A stretch of DNA of 64,000 bases from Roseovarius sp. MMSF_3359. Its GTDB lineage: Bacteria > Pseudomonadota > Alphaproteobacteria > Rhodobacterales > Rhodobacteraceae. Position 1 is the first letter of the stretch; every line of letters begins with the position of its first letter. The DNA is taken from contig NZ_JASHJC010000010.1 in NCBI RefSeq assembly GCF_030733385.1, positions 107,563 through 171,562 on the forward strand. Direction: 5' to 3'. The translations under genes were made by a program, and so were the position numbers. The notes under the pieces are model-generated. The model was not told where the DNA came from, did no database searches, and saw only the letters and a program-made list of their open reading frames with translations. Below are positions 27,213 through 35,301 of the stretch, in pieces.

Positions 27213-28435
27213 GGGGTGACACTCCGGTGAGACGAAACGGCCGCCTCGATCCGCGATTTCGACGACGCGCGGCCCTTGAACCGCGCGCCAAGCGTCATCG
27301 GCCCCGCGGTGATCCGGAAGTAGTCGTAGTCACCGGGCCGGTCAAAGGCGCAGAGATACTGGAAATGCAGCCGGAAAAATCGCCAGCGAAGCGCCTGCCA
27401 CCGCTCTTTGCTCAGGGTCTGGGTAAAGGCGGCGGAGATGACAATCGGCCAGCGTTTGTCCTTTGTTGCAACGCCGCTCACGGCGACCGGATCGCACAGC
27501 GCAAAGGCGCAGCCATCGCCCGGGGCCGTGACGTCGAGCCAGGTGATGTCGTCGCACGTGGAGAGAAATTGCAGGTCAGCGCGAAGCCGGTGCGCCCGGG
27601 GCAGAAAGGACACCATCGGCACCACCTGCCCAAGGGACAGGAAGGAAAGCGCAGGTCCGTCTGCCGGCACGCCGCCTTGCCGGATCAGGTCGGCAAGGAT
27701 TGACACGCCCAGATGCGCGCCAGATGAATGCCCGACCACAAGCACCTCATCGACGTCTTCGGTAAGCGCCCCGGCAATCTCGGCCGTGAATTCGGCCATG
27801 CGGGCCTCAAGCTCGGGCGGGTTGGCGCCGTGGAACTGCGCCGAATAGGCGTAATTGTGCATCAGGTAATAGGTGAAGAACCGCCCGTCATGTTTCTTGA
27901 ACCAGTTCAGAAGAGACCACCCAAGCGCCACGCCGAACGCCAGCGCGACCCCATGGCCAGGCGTCCCGAGAAAAGGCAACAGGGCGAGCTTGCCGCCCCA
28001 GGTGACCACTGATGCGATCAGCACCGCGAAGACGAGCTGCAACAGCATGAAAACCACCGGATAGAGCGCGGCAACCACCGGCCCCTTGCGCAGCCGCATC
28101 AGGCGAAAGAGCGTGCCGGTCGAGATGTAGATCCACGCGGTCCGCAGCATCTGCGCATAGCTGCTGGCGATGCCGTGATCCATGCTGCCACGCACGATAT
28201 CGGACCAGATCAGCGTCTCGATACCGGTCTCTGTCCGGGTACCGTCCATCGTTGCCGTGACGTGCCAGCCGTAACGCCCTTGGGGGTCGCCCGGCGAAAG
28301 CGCGATCTCATACCCCGAGATCGCCGCCTGCGCCGCACCTTCCTTGCGATAGAGTTCGCGGTACCGGCGCGGGTGGATCGGGTCATAGCCCGGGATATAG
28401 AAAACGTGCCTGCGGCGCACTGTTCGGCTGCTCAT
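27209..28435 (-). CDS. membrane-associated alpha/beta-hydrolase-like protein
   Basis: 408 residues. FYIPGYDP near the N terminus and VVGHSSGAHLG near residue 230 (GxSxG nucleophile elbow) suggest an alpha/beta-hydrolase fold. A strongly hydrophobic pair of segments (about 120-175, ALYPVVFMLLQLVFAVLIA) lies between the two, anchoring it in the membrane. The family is not one I recognise, and the remaining triad residues were not assigned. Its stop overlaps the P450 start by four bases. A lipase or esterase working with the P450 is an inference from this coupling. Confidence 0.7.
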   Translation of the reverse strand: MSSRTVRRRHVFYIPGYDPIHPRRYRELYRKEGAAQAAISGYEIALSPGDPQGRYGWHVTATMDGTRTETGIETLIWSDIVRGSMDHGIASSYAQMLRTAWIYISTGTLFRLMRLRKGPVVAALYPVVFMLLQLVFAVLIASVVTWGGKLALLPFLGTPGHGVALAFGVALGWSLLNWFKKHDGRFFTYYLMHNYAYSAQFHGANPPELEARMAEFTAEIAGALTEDVDEVLVVGHSSGAHLGVSILADLIRQGGVPADGPALSFLSLGQVVPMVSFLPRAHRLRADLQFLSTCDDITWLDVTAPGDGCAFALCDPVAVSGVATKDKRWPIVISAAFTQTLSKERWQALRWRFFRLHFQYLCAFDRPGDYDYFRITAGPMTLGARFKGRASSKSRIEAAVSSHRSVTP

Positions 28436-28474
28436 GGGCGCGACGTTAGCGCAGGATTTTCAGAAGCGGTAGGA

Positions 28475-29227
28475 TTATCCGATATTGGCCAACGCCGGGA
28501 ACACTTCCAGCAGCCAGAAGGAAAAGGCCGAGAAGCCGCCGGTCAGCATCAAGAGGCCAATGGTCCAGAGCAGCAGCCCCATGCAGCGTTCGATCTGCTC
28601 CATGTGGCGTTTCATCCAGCCCATGACGCCGGTCAGGCGTGGCAGGAAGGCGGCGACGAGCAGGAACGGCACGCCCAGACCGATGGCATAGATCGCCAGA
28701 AGGAACGTCCCGCGCGGCACCGAGCCTTCGGAGGCGGCCAGCGACAGGATCGCGCCCAGTTGCGGGCCGATGCACGGCGTCCAGCCGAAGGCGAAAGCCA
28801 GGCCCAGAACGTAGGCGCCGAAGGCCGACCCGCCCCGGTCGCCTGCATCCATACGCGCCTCGCGGTCCAGGAACCCGAGGCGGTAGATGCCGATGAAATG
28901 CGCGCCGAACCCCATCACGAGGATGCCAGCGATGGTGTTGAACGTGCCCTGGTACTGCAAGAACGCCGTGCCGATGGCCGAGGCGGCAAAGCCCAGGAAC
29001 AGAAAGACCGTCGAAAGCCCAAGAACGAAGAAAAGCGCCGGAACGGTGGCGCGGGCGCGCTCAGTGCCACTGCTGGCCAGGTCGTTCAGGGTCACGCCGC
29101 TCATATAGGCCAGGTACGGCGGGACGATCGGCAGAACACAGGGGCTCAGAAACGAAATCACACCTGCCAACAACGCCACGATCATGGCGGGCAAAAGGCT
29201 TGCGTCGATGATTTCTATGCCGAACAT
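28475..29227 (-). CDS. ccdA: cytochrome c biogenesis protein CcdA
   Basis: Inner-membrane thiol-disulfide transporter that passes electrons from cytoplasmic thioredoxin to periplasmic apocytochrome c or other targets. About 250 residues with six hydrophobic segments. The two redox cysteines lie in FLSPCVLPIVPPYLAYMSG and GWTPCIGPQLGAIL. The ATG at 29227 has a GGGGGA Shine-Dalgarno; the frame remains open to 29344, but that extension is hydrophilic and lies over the divergent tusA start. It is divergent from tusA, and two hydrophobic-protein genes follow it on the same strand. Confidence 0.92.
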   Translation of the reverse strand: MFGIEIIDASLLPAMIVALLAGVISFLSPCVLPIVPPYLAYMSGVTLNDLASSGTERARATVPALFFVLGLSTVFLFLGFAASAIGTAFLQYQGTFNTIAGILVMGFGAHFIGIYRLGFLDREARMDAGDRGGSAFGAYVLGLAFAFGWTPCIGPQLGAILSLAASEGSVPRGTFLLAIYAIGLGVPFLLVAAFLPRLTGVMGWMKRHMEQIERCMGLLLWTIGLLMLTGGFSAFSFWLLEVFPALANIG

Positions 29228-29319
29228 TTCCCCCACATAGTCAATTCCCTGGCCCGCGTCACGCGCCCTTTGGTCACAACCTTGTGGACAGGACGTGACA
29301 TGGCGCTTATGTCGCGCCC

Positions 29320-29547
29320 ATGAAGACGATTGAGATTGACGCACGCGGGCTGCTTTGCCCCCTGCCCGTTCTGAAATTGGCCAAACGGATCAAGTCATTG
29401 GACCCGGGCGATGAGGTTCGGCTTCTGGCCGATGATCCGGCCGCCGTGGTCGACGTTCCGCATTACGCCGGCGAGACCGGTCATACACTGGTGTCGACCG
29501 AGGACGGGACTGATCATCAGATCTATGTGCTGCGCAAGAGTGTTTGA
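29320..29547 (+). CDS. tusA: TusA-family sulfurtransferase
   Basis: 75-residue sulfur carrier of the SirA/TusA family. Cys13 in the CPxP motif (RGLLCPLPVLKLAK) carries the persulfide. It can feed MnmA-type tRNA thiolation or other sulfur reactions. The product is of normal length and ends DHQIYVLRKSV. It is divergent from ccdA. Confidence 0.9.
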   Translation: MKTIEIDARGLLCPLPVLKLAKRIKSLDPGDEVRLLADDPAAVVDVPHYAGETGHTLVSTEDGTDHQIYVLRKSV

Positions 29548-29735
29548 CCTGCAAACATAACCCGTGATGACGCCGGCCAAGCCAATCAAAAAAATTCGAC
29601 TAAAATCCGCTCGAAAAGACATGAAATCACCATCTTTTGCCGCTGGTTGGCCCCCCGGTCATCTGATTTAAACCAGCCTGTAGGCGGCTTTGTGGTGTGT
29701 TTTCTTGCCGCCCAACGGGTTGGGGTACGCGTAAA

Positions 29736-30623
29736 ATGTATGTTGATGTTCATTGGAACACCAAAGCTGTTATCGACAGCATGGGGATCGGGGTCAGTGT
29801 TTTCGACCGGGATATGAACCTGACGATCTGGAATCAGAAATACATCGAAATCTTTGAAAAACCGCCGCGCGAGATCTATCCCGGTGTCCCGTTCCGGCAC
29901 CTTTTGCAATGCGAAAAGAACCGGGGTGATTTTCCCGGAGATATCGACAAGCACCTGGCGGAACTCGCCCGGAACCTCAAGCAGAATGAGACGGTCGTGA
30001 TGGAGTTCAGGACGCGGCAGGGCAAGGTGATCTCGTCCACCCATGCGCCGATGCCCGGCGGCGGCTTTGTTGGCACGCATTTGGATATCTCGGCACAAAC
30101 ACTGGCCGCGGAACGGATCGAACATGCGGCCCTGCACGATACGCTGACCGGCCTGCCCAACAGGCTCGCCTTCAATTCACGCATCTCGAAGGTGTTTGAT
30201 GAGGACGCCACGCCGGGGCACTCCACCGTGCTTATGCTGCTCGATCTTGACCGATTCAAAAGCGTCAATGATACCTTCGGTCATCCGGTGGGCGACGAAT
30301 TACTGGAGGTCGTCACCGATCGGCTCCGGGGATGTGTCAGGACCTCCGACATGATCGCCCGGATCGGAGGTGATGAATTCGCCATCATCCTGGAGGCTCC
30401 AACGAATGTTACCCGAGAAACCGCCACGGGGATTGCAGCGGCCATCCTCAGGGAGGTTCAAAGACCCTTCATCATCGCCGGGAACACCATCAACATCGGG
30501 GTCAGCATCGGGATCAGCATCATGCCCTTGGATGAAACCGACCCCGAGCGTGTCATCAAGGATGTGGACAAGGCGCTTTACCGGGCCAAACACGGCGGTC
30601 GGAATCGTTACGAATTTATCTGA
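29736..30623 (+). CDS. PAS-like/GGDEF diguanylate cyclase
   Basis: Cytoplasmic signalling protein of about 295 residues. Residues 1-120 form a PAS-like sensor (DSMGIGVSVFDRDMNLTIWNQKY, PAS_7 type). The GGDEF domain follows (HDTLTGLPNRLAF, LLDLDRFKSVNDTFGH, IARIGGDEFAIIL), with an intact active-site motif for making c-di-GMP. No EAL domain is present. The RxxD inhibitory site was not seen in the expected place. The ATG at 29736 was chosen because the PAS-like region starts just after it. The ligand of the sensor is unknown. Confidence 0.88.
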   Translation: MYVDVHWNTKAVIDSMGIGVSVFDRDMNLTIWNQKYIEIFEKPPREIYPGVPFRHLLQCEKNRGDFPGDIDKHLAELARNLKQNETVVMEFRTRQGKVISSTHAPMPGGGFVGTHLDISAQTLAAERIEHAALHDTLTGLPNRLAFNSRISKVFDEDATPGHSTVLMLLDLDRFKSVNDTFGHPVGDELLEVVTDRLRGCVRTSDMIARIGGDEFAIILEAPTNVTRETATGIAAAILREVQRPFIIAGNTINIGVSIGISIMPLDETDPERVIKDVDKALYRAKHGGRNRYEFI

Positions 30624-30661
30624 GACGAGGTTCAGTAGATCTCTTTAACTTTCGTGAATCG

Positions 30662-30694
30662 AAAAACGCAGAGCCGGAAAGGCTCCGCGTTTCT
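30662..30694. terminator. bidirectional intrinsic terminator after rne
   Basis: AACGCAGAGCC (30665-30675) pairs with GGCTCCGCGTT (30681-30691), with one internal mismatch and a GGAAA loop. GAAAA on the left becomes a T-run on the minus strand, so it fits termination of rne; TTT on the right allows termination of the diguanylate cyclase gene. Confidence 0.8.
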
Positions 30695-30744
30695 AGCATT
30701 CTATGCGCCGATGTTAAGGTCGGTTACCTCGACCGGCGAACGCT

Positions 30745-33444
30745 CTAGCGCCCCAACGACCACCAGCCCTTGCGCTTGGGCTTGTTCGGATCCGGCGTCT
30801 CCTGCGCAACAGGCTCGGGCGCAGGTTCCGGTGCTGGTTCGGTCTGCGGGGCTTCGGCCACGGCCACGTCACTGACAGGCTCGGCGATGATCGCTGCGGG
30901 CTCTGCTGCCGCCTCCGCCATTTCCGGTGCCGGGGCTTCGGCTGCCTCCGGCTCCTTCTTCTTGGCCCGTGACCGCCGCTTCTTGGGCTTCTCTTCGGGT
31001 TCTGGCGCCGGCTCTGCGGCCTCTTCCTTGGCCTCTTCTTCGGCCGCAGGTGCGGCTTCAGCCTTCTTGCGCGGTTTGCGAGTGCGCTTAGGTTTGGCCT
31101 TGGGGGCTTCTTCGGCCTCTGCGGCCTCAGCGGTCTCTGGCGCTTCCGCTACCTCCTCGGCAGGTGCTGCGTCAGCGGCGGCATCCGACTCAGGTCCCGC
31201 TGACGTGTCACCGGAGTCCGCTTGCGCTTCGCTGTTACCTTCGGTCTCCGCTGCCTGTCCATCGGCTGCCGCATCGGATTTGGATTTCCGACGGCGGCGA
31301 CGGCGACGACGCTTCTTGGGCCGGTTTTCGTCTTCTTCGGGCGTCGCACTCGGCGCTTCGTCCTGTACCGCCTCGGCCTCTTCGTCGATATCGTCCATCA
31401 GCGAACTGTCGACTGAGACCACGGCATCGGACGCTTCCGGCACTTTGCGGGTCGCCGTCTTGAATTTCTCCAGCGCAAAATCAGGGCTGATCAGCATCGG
31501 ATCACCCTCGATCCGCACCGACAACCCGTATCGCGCTTCAATCTGCGCGACATGCTCACGTTTCTGATTCATCAGGAAATTGGCAATGCCCACGGGGCAT
31601 TTGACCAGGACCTCACGCGACCGGCGGCGGGTGCCTTCCTCTTCGATCTGGCGCAGAATACTGAGCGCAAGGTTGTCATCCGACCGGATAAGCCCGGTCC
31701 CATGGCAAGCCTGGCACGGCTGCGTCGTGGCTTCGATCATGCCGGGCCGCAGGCGTTGCCGCGACATTTCCATCAGGCCAAAGCCACTGATTCGGCCGAC
31801 CTGAATACGGGCGCGATCAGTCTTGAGCTTGTCCTTCATCCGCTTTTCGACGGCGGAGTTGTTGCGGCGCTCGTCCATGTCGATGAAGTCAATAACGATG
31901 AGGCCCGCTAGGTCACGCAGGCGCAACTGGCGCGCCACCTCTTCGGCGGCCTCCAGGTTGGTCTTGAGCGCGGTTTCCTCGATCGAGCCTTCCTTGGTGG
32001 CGCGGCCCGAGTTGACGTCGATGGCCACGAGCGCCTCGGTCACACCGATGACGATATAGCCGCCGGATTTGAGCTGCACAGTCGGGTTGAACATGCCCGA
32101 CAGGTACGACTCCACCTGGTGGCGCGCAAAAAGCGGCATCGCGTCGGCATAGTGCTTCACGTTCTTGGCGTGGGACGGCATGATCATCTTCATGAAGTCC
32201 TTGGCGATGCGATAGCCACGTTCGCCTTCGACCAGCACCTCGTCGATCTCGCGGTTATAGAGATCGCGGATCGAGCGTTTGATGAGGTCGCCCTCCTCGT
32301 AGATCTTGGTCGGCGCGATGGATTTCAGCGTCAACTCGCGGATCTGCTCCCACATCCGTTGCAGGTATTCATAGTCGCGCTTGATCTCGGACTTCGTCCG
32401 CTTCGCACCCGCGGTGCGCACGATGAGGCCTGCACCCTGCGGCACGTCGATCTCGTTGGCGATTTCCTTGAGCTTCTTGCGGTCGGCGGCATTGGTGATC
32501 TTGCGGCTGATACCGCCACCCCGCGCTGTGTTGGGCATGAGGACGCAGTACCGGCCCGCCAGCGACAGGTAGGTGGTCAGCGCCGCACCCTTGTTGCCGC
32601 GCTCTTCCTTGACGACCTGCACCAGAAGGATCTGACGGACCTTGATGACTTCCTGGATCTTGTAACGGCGCGGGCGCGGTTTGCGCGGCGGGCGAATGTC
32701 CTCGCTGTCATCCTCGTCAGCGACGGATTCGATGGTCTCGTCCTTGGCCGACGCATTGGCCTTGGGGTCCTCCGCCTCGTCGTCATCGTCGTCGTGACCG
32801 CCGTCAGCTTCATCCGCGTCATCACCCCCGGCGGCTGCCTTGGCATCATCGGACTCGTCGGCTTCGGCCTCTGTCTCCGCGGCGGCCTCTACGGCGTCGG
32901 CTTCGGGCTGATCGTCGAGCGGTTCTTCCACGGGGGTTTCCGCCACGACCTCCATGGGCGACGTGCCTTCATCCGGGTCGAGCGCGTCATCGCCGAGGTC
33001 GATGGTCTCCATGCCGGAAATCTGGCTGTCTTCCAGATCGGCGGTGACGACCGCATCCTCCGACGTCGTCTTCTCGGCCTTGGATTTCGAGCGAGACCGC
33101 GAGCGGCGTTTCTTGGGCTTTTCCTCTTCCTCGTCGCGCGCCTTCATCGCTTCGGCATACGCGCGCTCCTCTTCCATGAGGGCTTCGCGGTCCGCAACGG
33201 GGATCTGGTAGTAATCGGGGTGGATTTCCGAAAAGGCCAGGAACCCATGACGGTTTCCGCCATAGTCCACGAAAGCCGCCTGCAGCGACGGTTCAACCCG
33301 TGTAACTTTTGCGAGGTAGATGTTGCCAGCTAGCTGGCGTTTGTTCTCGGATTCAAAGTCGAACTCCTCAACCTTGTTTCCATCAACCACCACGACCCGA
33401 GTTTCCTCGGCGTGGGTGGCGTCGATAAGCATTTTCTTAGCCAT
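30745..33444 (-). CDS. rne: ribonuclease E
   Basis: Endoribonuclease organising the RNA degradosome; 899 residues. The S1 domain starts near residue 37 (AGNIYLAKVTRVEPSLQAAFVDYGG). It is interrupted by a highly charged insertion (about 100-260) and resumes at IKVRQILLVQVVKEERGNKGAALTTYL. The insertion is typical of alphaproteobacterial RNase E. Catalytic aspartates are probably Asp476 (VAIDVNSGR) and Asp519 (VIDFIDMD); the Zn-link CQACHGTG has Cys577 and Cys580. The C terminus (from about 690) is an Ala/Glu/Pro- and Arg/Lys-rich disordered tail, the usual degradosome scaffold. The ATG at 33444 gives MAKKMLIDAT. Confidence 0.95.
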   Translation of the reverse strand: MAKKMLIDATHAEETRVVVVDGNKVEEFDFESENKRQLAGNIYLAKVTRVEPSLQAAFVDYGGNRHGFLAFSEIHPDYYQIPVADREALMEEERAYAEAMKARDEEEEKPKKRRSRSRSKSKAEKTTSEDAVVTADLEDSQISGMETIDLGDDALDPDEGTSPMEVVAETPVEEPLDDQPEADAVEAAAETEAEADESDDAKAAAGGDDADEADGGHDDDDDEAEDPKANASAKDETIESVADEDDSEDIRPPRKPRPRRYKIQEVIKVRQILLVQVVKEERGNKGAALTTYLSLAGRYCVLMPNTARGGGISRKITNAADRKKLKEIANEIDVPQGAGLIVRTAGAKRTKSEIKRDYEYLQRMWEQIRELTLKSIAPTKIYEEGDLIKRSIRDLYNREIDEVLVEGERGYRIAKDFMKMIMPSHAKNVKHYADAMPLFARHQVESYLSGMFNPTVQLKSGGYIVIGVTEALVAIDVNSGRATKEGSIEETALKTNLEAAEEVARQLRLRDLAGLIVIDFIDMDERRNNSAVEKRMKDKLKTDRARIQVGRISGFGLMEMSRQRLRPGMIEATTQPCQACHGTGLIRSDDNLALSILRQIEEEGTRRRSREVLVKCPVGIANFLMNQKREHVAQIEARYGLSVRIEGDPMLISPDFALEKFKTATRKVPEASDAVVSVDSSLMDDIDEEAEAVQDEAPSATPEEDENRPKKRRRRRRRRKSKSDAAADGQAAETEGNSEAQADSGDTSAGPESDAAADAAPAEEVAEAPETAEAAEAEEAPKAKPKRTRKPRKKAEAAPAAEEEAKEEAAEPAPEPEEKPKKRRSRAKKKEPEAAEAPAPEMAEAAAEPAAIIAEPVSDVAVAEAPQTEPAPEPAPEPVAQETPDPNKPKRKGWWSLGR

Positions 33445-33960
33445 GATGTCCAATTGCATCGCGGCAATCGCACCTGCCCTGGTGGGGCGGCGGGTTGCGG
33501 GCAATGTCTGATAAGGGCGATGGCAGGCGCATACGGCAAAAGCGCATCATCGGTGCCGATTACGGCCCCTGCTCTGATGTCTTGTTGCCTCGCGCGCTTC
33601 ATCGCGTTTCTTCTCCGGCGCCTTGCGTTAGCGCCCATTTGGGGCCTGCTCTTGCCGGTTTGTCGGCGACAGGCATGTATTTGACCCTGTTTTCCAAGGC
33701 CCAATCGGTCTGCTCAGGAGCGCGGGATCACCCCGGTTGCTTTCTGATGCAGCGAATCTCATCGGGCGCGGTTCGGTTGAACCCCTGCCGTCAGATCACA
33801 CTAAAGCGGGAAGTGGTGAAATTACAATGGCCAAAACGCATGGTGACGCGAAAATCGCGCGTAACATATATGGGACCATGCGAAATTTTCGGTGTGTTAT
33901 CAAAGCCGTCATGGCGAGCGCGGGGCGCAAATCCCCGCGCAACCGCCTCGTCGGCGCCCC
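33445..33960. other. long rne 5' region, no gene seen
   Basis: 516 bases separate the rne start from the dctD-like gene's end, all presumably upstream of rne on the minus strand. I see no credible gene in either strand. In E. coli the rne mRNA has a long leader used for autoregulation, and a similar leader could lie here; that is an analogy, not something the sequence proves. The segment nearest the dctD-like gene carries a hairpin listed separately. Confidence 0.4.
33918..33940. terminator. hairpin downstream of the dctD-like gene
   Basis: GCGCGGGG (33918-33925) and CCCCGCGC (33933-33940) form a perfect 8-bp stem with loop CGCAAAT. It starts about 20 bases past the stop of the minus-strand response-regulator gene. 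No T-run follows on either strand, so it may be a weak terminator or 3'-end protecting stem. Confidence 0.45.
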
Positions 33961-35295
33961 TTACAGGTAGTCCGACCGCTGCAATCCGTACTTGGCCATC
34001 TTTTCGTTCAGGGTCCGGCGCGGCAGGCAGAGCTCATCCATCACCGCGGCGATGGAGCCTTTGTGCCGGCGCATGGTGTTGTCGATCAACATGCGCTCGA
34101 ACGCCTCGACATATTCCTTGAGCGGTTTGCCCTCGGTCGTCATCACCGGCTGCATCTCCTGGTGGTCGGACATCAGGAGCGACGCGATGGTGCCGGAGCC
34201 ACGGCGCGATTGCAGCACAGCGCGTTCCGCCACGTTGAAAAGCTGGCGCACATTGCCGGGCCACGGCGCTTGCAGGAGCTGTGCTGCCTCTTGCGCGCTG
34301 ACCTTCGGCGGTTCGCAGCCGTAATCATCGGCAAACTGATCGCCGAAGCGGGTGAAAAGCGTCAGGATGTCCTCGCCCCGCTGCCGGAGCGGCGGTACGG
34401 TGATGCGCAAGCTGGCCAGGCGATAGAACAGGTCCGGGCGCAGGGCGTCTTCGCAGGTGCGGTCCTGCTCCTGCATGTTGCAGATCGCGACAATGCGGGT
34501 TTCGGGCGGCGTGCCTTCTTCGTTCATGAAGGTCAGCAGACGCGCCTGTGCCGTATCGCTCAGCGCCTCGATATCTTCGAGCACGAGCGTGCCACCACGG
34601 GCCTCTTCCACCGCTGGAAGCTGCGTATCTTCGGGGTTCATCGGTCCAAAAAGCCGCTTCATCAGCGCGTCTTCCTCGAAGGCCGAGCACGGCACGAGGA
34701 CGAATTTCTTGCCCGCACGGGCCCCCACGGCATGCAGCGCATGGGCCACAAGGGTCTTGCCGGTCCCGGTCTCGCCCTCGATCAGCACATGGCCATCGGC
34801 CTGTCCCAGATCGAGGATATCTTCCTTGAGGCGCTCCATCACCGGGCTCGCGCCGATGAGCTTTTTCATCAACTGCCCACCGTCGCTCAACTCCTTGCGG
34901 AGCGCACGGTTATCGAGGGTCAGACGACGGGCATTCGCCGCCTTCTTGGCCAACTCGTTCATCCGGTCAGGATTGAACGGCTTTTCGAGGAAATCATACG
35001 CCCCGATGCGCATCGCCTCGACCGCCATCGGCACATCGCCGTGACCGGTAATCATGATGACCGGCAGCGAACTGTCGGAGCCCATCAGTTTCTTGAGGAA
35101 CTGCATCCCGTCCATGCCGGGCATCTTGATGTCAGTGACGACAATACCGGGGTAATCGGGTCCGAGCTTCTTGAGCGCATCCTCGGCGCTGGCAAAGGCT
35201 TCGGTGTCATACCCGGAAAGGGCCAGCCATTGGCTGATGGATTGGCGCATGTCTTTTTCGTCGTCGACAATCGCGATTTTCATGGCACTTGGCAT
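33961..35295 (-). CDS. dctD: DctD-like response regulator with AAA+ domain lacking the GAFTGA loop
   Basis: 444 residues. Receiver domain 1-120 with phosphoacceptor Asp55 (VTDIKMPGMDG); AAA+ domain about 140-375 with Walker A GETGTGKT (174-181), Walker-B-like TLVLED (236-241) and arginine-finger region RPDLFYRLASL; Fis-type HTH at the C terminus (AAVMDELCLPRRTLNEKM). The loop that normally holds GAFTGA, which contacts sigma-54, is replaced by FGPMNPEDTQLPAVEEA (about 216-232). Like R. capsulatus NtrC, which lacks GAFTGA, it may act with a sigma-70-type polymerase; that is an inference. It follows the DctB-like kinase by six bases. No dctPQM transporter is present, so the C4-dicarboxylate role is by family only. 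Confidence 0.85.
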   Translation of the reverse strand: MPSAMKIAIVDDEKDMRQSISQWLALSGYDTEAFASAEDALKKLGPDYPGIVVTDIKMPGMDGMQFLKKLMGSDSSLPVIMITGHGDVPMAVEAMRIGAYDFLEKPFNPDRMNELAKKAANARRLTLDNRALRKELSDGGQLMKKLIGASPVMERLKEDILDLGQADGHVLIEGETGTGKTLVAHALHAVGARAGKKFVLVPCSAFEEDALMKRLFGPMNPEDTQLPAVEEARGGTLVLEDIEALSDTAQARLLTFMNEEGTPPETRIVAICNMQEQDRTCEDALRPDLFYRLASLRITVPPLRQRGEDILTLFTRFGDQFADDYGCEPPKVSAQEAAQLLQAPWPGNVRQLFNVAERAVLQSRRGSGTIASLLMSDHQEMQPVMTTEGKPLKEYVEAFERMLIDNTMRRHKGSIAAVMDELCLPRRTLNEKMAKYGLQRSDYL

Positions 35296-35301
35296 GGCAG
35301 G

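Noticed and set aside
33445..33960. Small RNA between rne and the dctD-like gene
   Set aside because: No promoter-terminator pair was visible; only a hairpin without a T-run at one end.
33737..33970. Small plus-strand frame upstream of rne as a gene
   Set aside because: Poor composition, no ribosome site, and it would run into the dctD-like gene's end.
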